This document shows, piece after piece, positions 51,801 through 60,800 of a stretch of DNA of 64,000 nucleotides (position 1 is the stretch's first letter; the number at the start of each line of letters is the position of its first letter). The stretch covers positions 17,799,375 to 17,863,374 of the forward strand of contig CAIIXF020000005.1 of NCBI GenBank assembly GCA_903813345.2, read 5' to 3'. This stretch comes from Owenia fusiformis. Its lineage: Eukaryota > Annelida > Polychaeta > Sabellida > Oweniidae. The notes beneath the pieces were generated by a model. It made no database searches, was not told the DNA's origin, and saw only the letters and a list, made by a program, of their open reading frames with translations. The translations under genes were made by a program, and so were the position numbers.

Positions 51801-54800
51801 GTGGTTGCAAGAACAGACCTGGTGGATGTGGACCTACTTGCCTCTGCAAGGGTGGGGTTAATTGCAAAAATCCAGTTAATTTGACAAAAATAAAGGAAGA
51901 TACAAATGATAAATCACTATTAGAAGATGAAGATAATTCAGACTGTGAAAATAATAATGAAATGAATGGACTCCTTTTTCAAGATGATATTTTATTTAAC
52001 ACAGATGATTCATCTTCTGATGATGACAGTGATTTTAGTGCTTAACATGATTTATTTCATATTATGGGCAAAATATGCATTATGCTATTTACAGGGAAAG
52101 TATAGGATTCAATCTGTCTTATCCATCTCCATTAAGTGGAGGTTGGATATTTTTTTCTATTTTTTTTTCATTCCTGTGAAATTCCCTCTTTTATCCATCT
52201 TCACTTTGTGATGATTGGATATGATATGCAATAAAATATTATATATTTGTACTCAAATATTCCTTGTCACTAATCCACTATGTGTATGATGCTTACATGT
52301 ATGTCCTCACTTCAACTTGTAGGTTTTCTCATCTTAATACATAGATATGCCCTCGCTATTTTCTACTAAACCTGTTATGGTGTTGTGTAAGATACTAATG
52401 TCCTCACTTCAACTTGTAGGTTTTGCCATCTTTTACTTAAATATGCCCTCATATTCATCTTCTAAACCTGTTATGGTGTTGTGTAAGATGCTAATGTCCT
52501 CACTTCAACATGTAGGTTTTCTCATCTCATTACTTAAATATGCCCTCTTACATCTACTAAACCTGTTATGTTGTTGTGTAAGATACTAATGTCCTCACTT
52601 CAACTTGTAGGTTTTGCCATCTTTTACTTAAATATGCCCTCATATTCATCTTCTAAACCTGTTATGTTGTTGTGTAAGATGCTAATGTCCTCACATCAAC
52701 TTGTAGGTTTTGCCATCTTTTCACTTAAATATGCCCTCATATTCATCTTCTAAACCTGTTATGTTGTTGTGTAAGATGCTAATGTCCTCACTTCAACTTG
52801 TAGGTTTTGCCATCTTTTACTTAAATATGCCCTCATATTCATCTTCTAAACCTGTTATGTTGTTGTGTAAGATGCTAATGTCCTCACATCAACTTGTAGG
52901 TCTTGCCATCTTTTACTTAAATATGCCCTCATATTCATCTTCTAAACCTGTTAGTTGTTGTGTAAGATGCTAATGTCCTCACTTCAACTTGTAGGTTTTG
53001 CCATCTTTTACTTAAATATGCCCTCATATTCATCTTCTAAACCTGTTATGTTGTTGTGTAAGATGCTAATGTCCTCACATCAACTTGTAGGTCTTGCCAT
53101 CTTTTTACTTAAATATGCCCTCATATTCATCTTCTAAACCTGTTATGTTGTTGTGTAAGATGCTAATGTCCTCACATCAACTTGTAGGTTTTGCCATCTT
53201 CTTACTAAAATATGTCCTCTCATTCATCTATTAACTTACTTGTGTAAGATGCTTATGCAATGTCCTCACTACAACTTGTATGTTTTCTCATCTCAGTGCG
53301 AGTACTAATCTTGTCTTATCTTTCCATATTCTTTCATAGCTCATGTCTTCTCTTAGCTTTTTAACCTCTCTCATCAATTATCTTCCTACCTCCTCTTTTA
53401 GCTCTCTTGTATTTTCTTAGCTTCCAATTTTCTCTATATTGTCCCCAATACTTAACCCTTGTAAAGGTAGAGTGAATACGTACAGCAATTTAGTCTCAAT
53501 TTGATTATGTTTATATGGGCAGGGATTAAATTAGTTGGGAAAATGCAGTCAGAGAGCCTGCTTATATTAACTCAAAAATGGTAAGTTTATATGTATATTA
53601 AAGTAACTGATAACTACATTTGTAGCTGGAGACAAACATATGTCAGACATGCCAATCCCCATTCATAATATGGAAATTTCAGATTCCACAAATCTCTCTT
53701 TTATACATGTATGTAGAACAAGTAGTAAATAAGAGATAACCTCTTACCTTAAGCTTTGTGGTAAACTTGTAACATGATATAATGAACTTTGAATATCCTT
53801 ATAATCAAAAATTATGTTCTTCTCCAGGCCAAGTTTGGGACACTCTTCCCACTATGGTGGTAGAATGGAATGAAATGAGTTGGATTATCTTCTCTAATTG
53901 GTGCAGATAACATAGATTGAGGACATACCAGATGAATCCCAGAATGCACTAGCTGTAATGATCACATCTAGTATTGAGGAGCAATGTACTACTCAACATA
54001 CCAGATTACTGGGACCCCATGCTTCAAACACAAAAGGTGGAGCATTTTAATATTCCCTCATGATGATGATACAAAGATGATTGGTTTCTGTTTGGTAGTG
54101 GGTTGTGACTCTGCGAAAAGCAACATCAATTTTTTAGTCACATACACTGTCCTTATTGAAGGCAATTTTGAGTTTAGAGTAAGAAAAACTAAAAAACATT
54201 AAACTCTAAACTTAATCTTTTAACAGTTTAAAGGTTCATTCTCAATATTTCACAATTCAATATGACTCAAATTATAATCAAATTGATTCCATCACTTTTG
54301 TATACATGTACTGTATGTAGTAAAATGAAAATATCTTCAGCTTTGACTTCCATTTTGAATAAGCCATCAATATTGTTAATATCCTATGTGTTCATTTTCT
54401 AAATGCATTATAGTTGTTTCATTTTTGTAGGATCATGTGCTTCTAATGTGGAGTGAGGATGCCTCAAATATGAGCAGCTGGCTTTGAACTCTTATGCAAC
54501 TGGCTTTTACAGACATCTCTCTGAAATGTTTACAAAACCACATGACAGGAAGTTCTTATCAGTGTAAGTCAGCTTCTCATATGGTTCATAATATGTTTTA
54601 TTTTACCTGCTGTCAAGGTTGGAATTGTCATTTTGGAGATAACTCTGGAAGGCCTAAGGGAGGTACATGTACAAAAAGTACAACCTCTCCTGGAGTTTCG
54701 TTTTTTCTTCGAAAAATTTTGTCGGTTTTGGGTAGTGTCTTCAAATAGGTGGGGCTACAGGTACATCAAATGTATTCTTAAAAAATCAGTGGAATTGTAC

Positions 54801-57800
54801 ATAGGGTAATTAATTTAATATGCTTATGCCCTTTGTACCCCCTCCCTCTCTTGGGACTTTGTGTGAAATTCATACCTAAGGCTTCAAGGGTTAATATAGA
54901 AAAACAATCTACAGTGTTTCATGTTTCAAGATGTACTTTGCCAATGATTTGATACACAATATATTTTTATAATGAGTAATATTTCTGTAGATCTAACCTA
55001 TGGTCAATAATTAAAAATGGATTGGAAACAATGTTTTCAATGTCAAAGAAATCATAGATTTCCTTTTGTTGGATTAAGTGTAAAACTTGTGAAATTTATG
55101 ATTGACATTGATCAAATATTGTATTTGTTTTTATTATCATTTATTGCAGCAAAGTTAAGATAGAACAAACCAATGGGAAAGAATCTAGCATGGATTGTAT
55201 GTTGTTTCATGCAGCACAACAGATGATCTGATTGGTCCAATATGTTAGACAAACTTGACTGGAGGGTATGCAGATCATAAGATAAAAATGATAAAAGTAA
55301 GCTGATACATGTATGTCTCATTATTTATTCACATGTAGGCCATGTAGGCAGGCATGGCATAAAAAAATCCAGTAAATCAGAACACACCATTCAAACTTAT
55401 ACAGTTATATGCATTCTATATTTTACAACAGATTAAATATTAACAATTTACCTAATTACCTTCCTCAATTTTGTAAGCAGTTGAGTGAAAAACTGTTAAT
55501 AGTATCAATTTGAATAAATATTAATCAATAACAAGGTAGGTACTTCTGCTGGTCAAAATGTTCAAAGATTGAACCCTTTTGAACAGGGAAACCACTATCG
55601 TGCAAAGTATTGAGCTTTCTTTTACATCAAATGTATACATGTATATTTGCAGGATTCTTAAGCAGGAGAGATTCCAAATACTCAAATCTTAATACTTTGG
55701 CTGTCAGGAGGTCATCTTCCAACTAACAAACATTGAACAATGGGAATACAGGAGGATGATCTGGGCTTATTCCAATAACATTCAAATAACTGCTAAAAGT
55801 AATCCAGGTCCCAAATACAATTTCCATATACATCAGATATATCGAATGTTCATGTTATCCCACATGGAATATCCAAATATATGTGACTATTTGAAAAATA
55901 TCAAATGTTTTTAATGTACACTGTAGGCATAATGGTCAAAATAAAACTGTTATTGTAAACCTTGAAGGAAATGTTGATCAATGTGAAAAAACTCAACATT
56001 TATATATTTTTTATGTTGAACTCTACCTGTATATGATAGTACATTTAATTATGCTTTGGGTTAAAACATATTTTTACTGTATACATATTTTTAGTTCTTG
56101 GCAAGTGTGCACAGTCGCACAGTATGATGTTTCAATTTTATATCTATCCTTATCAATTAGGCCTGTATGTATTGAATAAGATATGTCCAGTGCTGCCATA
56201 TTTGAATTGGATAAATAAATATTTGTACTTTCGCTCTACATAGATTTTTATTTGTCAATTCACATGATCCATACCCAGGGATCCATAATAATTCCGGAAT
56301 CTTTTTTATTTCATTTAACTGTCACATTATTATTAGAATAGTACTGGCAAATGGATGGACATGCAATGTATGTGTATCATTTACCAATTTATCCAATCGG
56401 TTTTGAAAGACAGGAATCATTGATTTATCCATTTAATTAGTTAATGAAAACATGGAATGAAATTCTGCACTAAGGGCTAATGTGGAAAATACAGTCCAAC
56501 CTAGTGGGGATCCGAGCTTCATTGATCTTAAAACAATTATCGCTGAAGCTAACTGACGAAAGCCGTGAACATCTCCATGACTTATCGCACATTCAATGGT
56601 GGCGAAAATAAAAAATAAAATTTTGACATACGCTAAAAAGGTTGATCATCACTTTCACCAGTCCATGCCATTTTAGAAGAAATCACATTTTTGCGTGTTC
56701 TTTTTGTTTCTGTCGTTTTTCTTATTCACGCGACATTTAATAAACAATGAAAAATAAGATTAACTTACTTCAATTCAACTACTTATTTCATGAAATACAA
56801 TTCGGATACCGGCTATATATCATGTATAAAACATGGGCATGTAAACACAATAATTATAAACAATCATTTTGAAATCCGATCGTCAAAGATGTGTCCACAA
56901 GGCTTGAAAGGTTAGCAAGATATCATACATCGTGTAAAACGGCTGCATATCCATTCATATTTCTTTATGATTTAATGAAAGTTGACGGCGAGGACGTAAA
57001 TTTATGAAAGAAATGGAAGTGAACTTGAATTAGAATTGGTCGCACTAAAATGGCAGAATCTCGTTTACCCCAGGGTAGGTAAAATGAATAACGATCATTG
57101 AAATCCTCTCATTTTGATCTACAAGTGGTGAAATAATTTTAGATAAAACCGGTTGTTAGCGATGCGTCCGCTATTAGGCTTGAAAACAATATCGTTGTTG
57201 GATTTTCTTAAATACCCGGATGCGATTTTAAATATGGCGGAGACTCTACCTTCAATATAATGTGTATATTAGATAAGATAATGAGAATAACATTCTGAAA
57301 TTTCTTAATATAAGCTTTGCAAATCAGTTTACTTTGTGGGAAACCGATAAAAGACGAGTGATCTAATATCATGTAAAAATGGGTGCATCTCCCAGGAAGT
57401 TCAGTCACGCGACAATCTGGTATTATGTGACGTTAAATGATGAAATAAATGGCTAAAAGACACTTGCACTAAAAATTGGCAGAAACCCATCTCCCCCAGG
57501 GTTGGTAAAAAAGAATAACACCATTGAAATCGTCTAGATTTGAGCTAAATAGTGCTGAATTAATTATTTGTGAAGGCCGCCGTTAACGATTTATCCGTAA
57601 GGCTTGAAAACAGTACACATTTTTGCGTTTTCTATAAAAATATCACAATTGCGATTTTGATTATTGAGACCAGACCTTGAATATGATTAAAAAATGAGAA
57701 AGACCGTCTGAAACTACTTGATATACGTTTTTCAAAACTGTTTACCTTGTGGGAAACCGATAAAAGACGAGCGCGATATCATCGTGTAAAGATGGGTACA

Positions 57801-60800
57801 TCCGTCCAATAAAGTTCAGTCACGCTACAACCCGTAATATGTGACGTTAAATGATGGAATAAATGGCCCTAAAAAACACTTGGTCGCACTAAAAATTGGC
57901 AGAAACCCATCTCCCCCAGGGTTGGTAAAAAAGAATAACACCATTGAAATCATCTAGATTTGAGCTAAATAGTGCTGAATTAATTATTTGTGAAGGCCGC
58001 CGTTAACGATTTATCCGTAAGGCTTGAAAACAGTACACATTTTTGCGTTTTCTATAAAAATATCACAATTGCGATTTTGATTATTGAGACCAGACCTTGA
58101 ATGTAATTAAAAAATGAGAAAGACTGTCTGAAACTACTTGATATAGGCTTTTCAAAACCGTTTATTTTGTGGGAAACCGATGGAAAACGAGGGAGATATC
58201 ATCGTGTAAAAATGGGTGCATCAACCATGACGTTCATTCATGCGAAAATCGCGCGGGCTAATCACCGTAGATTACTACGCGAAATATGCAGAGAACAATG
58301 GAAATGACGTCTTGGATCTCCTGCTGTACACTTCATGATTGAATTATGACCCTAATAAGCGGCCTATACATCAATACAATGCTGAATATAGGTCAACAAG
58401 ATACTAGTGTGCATATAAATGTAATAATTGAAGCAGAATACTCATTTTGAAAAATCAGATGAATTATTTTTTTCCCATGGGGAGATCCCAATGGAGGGTG
58501 TATAAGGTCCAAAGTCAATATGACCAAACTACTTGTTTTTTGTTCAGTTAGCTATTAAAAATACAGTATGCCAGGTTTCTCTCCCGGACAATACATGATG
58601 TCCCATTATATTCAATCAGGGAAACCCCTGTCAAGTGACAAGAGCACACAAACATCAGCAAACTGTGCCTTGAGCCAGACAGCCAATTAGATTCAAAGCC
58701 GGTTTTAAATTTTCAGAACTGTCATTTATAGAGTTCCTTTGGTCATGTGACCATACTGATAATTAAATATAATAACAAATTAGATAAAATATGGATTTCC
58801 CTGATTTATTCAAGTTTAGCACATGAAGCTGTAAAGATGGGACATCTTCCTTGGTAAGTAGATAAGTGAATATGTGGTATGGAATAATTTATTTGTCAAA
58901 CAAATATGTTACAAAAAATTTACTTGACAATACTGCCAAACATATTCAAGATCCCTTCTTCGAACAACTGAATAAATTAAATAACCCCTTCGGTTGAAAT
59001 AATAAGAACATTTCCTACATATAAATTACATCTACATATTTAGCATCATACCTTGGTCCATAGCATAGCAGAGGCTGCAAGCATATCTACAATCCAAGCA
59101 TGTCCCTGTATTATGGTCCGACAGATCCCATTGCTTTGACAGTTCTTCTATTCCAGCCAAATCATCCAAAATCAGCATTGGCCAAACACCCAAGAATGGA
59201 CATGTCTTCCTAGCATTTGAAAGGAAAAACTCTGAAAGTAAAAGTTCATATCTTGTATTTATGTACTGCAGTAAAAGCGATGGTATGATCATAGCAGTAA
59301 ATGCGATGGTATGATCATAGCAGTAAATGCGATGGTATGATCACAGCAGTAATAGCGATGGTATGATCACAGCAGTAAATGCGATGGTATGATCACAGCA
59401 GTAAAAGCGATGGTATGATCACAGTAGTAAGAGCGATGGTATGATCACAGCAGTAAAAGCAATGGTATGATCACAGTAGTAAAAGTGATGGTATGATAAC
59501 AGTAGTTAAAGCGATGGTATGATCACACAAAGTCAGCACTATCAATGGTATACTCTACCTTAAGTAACTTGATTGAATGGAAAAGATGCTGTCCCCTTTC
59601 AAAATGATGTTCCGCCATTTTGAAATCTGTCACAAGTAAATAAGGTTAACTGATGTTGCATTCTGGGAGTCAATCATCCTTGGATCACAAACATGGCGAT
59701 TCATGAAAACATTTGTTCGATTTGGTAGAGATTTATCCATCATTTGCAGGTATGAAGCTTTGGATTCATTTATTGTGCTACTTAAAGTGAACAGGAATTA
59801 TTTTTCTACCGCTTGAGAGAGTTTGAGACACAACACTTAGAGTCTACCTCATTGTGACAACTTTTGAGGGTTGAGGTTTATTTTTCAATTTTTGTCCCCC
59901 ACTTTATTGACTTTTTGTCAATCCAGAATGCCCAAGAGTCTCCCCAGAATGTAACATTGTCTGAGTCTGTTATAGTGCACCTTGTACTTGTCGAGCGTGA
60001 TATCAATCCTTCGAAAATCAGCAAACGTTACTATGACTTAGTTATAGAGTCAAAAAACATTTAAAAAAATCACTCTAAAAGTTTTTACCTTCCATTTTTA
60101 AAATATTGCCGGATTACGCACAGAGTCAAATGTGATTGGCTCAATTTATAGTTTTGATTCCGTTGCTGTTCCATGCAGAGAACATTCTCCTTCAAAATGT
60201 AAACTATCTTTGTAATATATAGTACATTAATGCTTGTAAGAATATGCAAAATTATTCATCAACTTTTTTTTATCTTATTTAGTATTGATGTATTTTCTTT
60301 TTATATTCAATAGGCTCCATCATTGAGAAAAACACGAAGTAATATACAGTTTGATCGACGCAGTTTACAAAACGTATCAGCCAATCAGGGCGAGGAAGTG
60401 AAAACCCAAAAATATTTGCTATTTTGTTTACCTCTTATTTATGGAATTTCAACGATCTGAATAAGAATATTACAAGGTAAGTTTACATGTACTCAAATTA
60501 GTATACATTTATAGCTACCAGTGAGCTGTTTCAATCAGAAAACAGAGTTTTTATAGTAAATTTAGTTTGAAATGTTGACCTACTTTTCAGTTCCTCAAAT
60601 AGTTTCACTCTTCAGTTCAAATATGTAAATGCCTATACATTAGTCACTCTAGTCATAACATTGGCATCTGCTTTGTGGTAAAGAACAATATCCTTCATGC
60701 TTTTGTCTCTTTTGTCCCTCAGTGCTGATCGACAACTTTTTGAAATGGTTAGAGATTTGACATTTACAATAATGGATAAAATATATATGGTTGAAGTATA

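Larger units (their letters stand above)
38781..59051 (-). other. 20.3-kb ASB intron
   Basis: It joins phase-1 exons 59052-59231 and 38656-38780. Contents in plus-strand order are AT-rich unique sequence (38781-40400), a cGAS-like gene (40407-41933), about 1.9 kb of non-coding sequence (41934-43797), the composite mobile-element-like ORF (43798-52045), a 96-bp minisatellite (52265-53290), largely featureless sequence (53291-56450) and a 420-bp tandem array (56860-58260). Skipped phase-1/1 exons cannot be excluded. Confidence 0.7.

Noticed and set aside
54494-54748. 84-codon ORF with Cys/His residues
   Set aside because: No splice context, no recognisable zinc-binding spacing and no continuity with neighbours.
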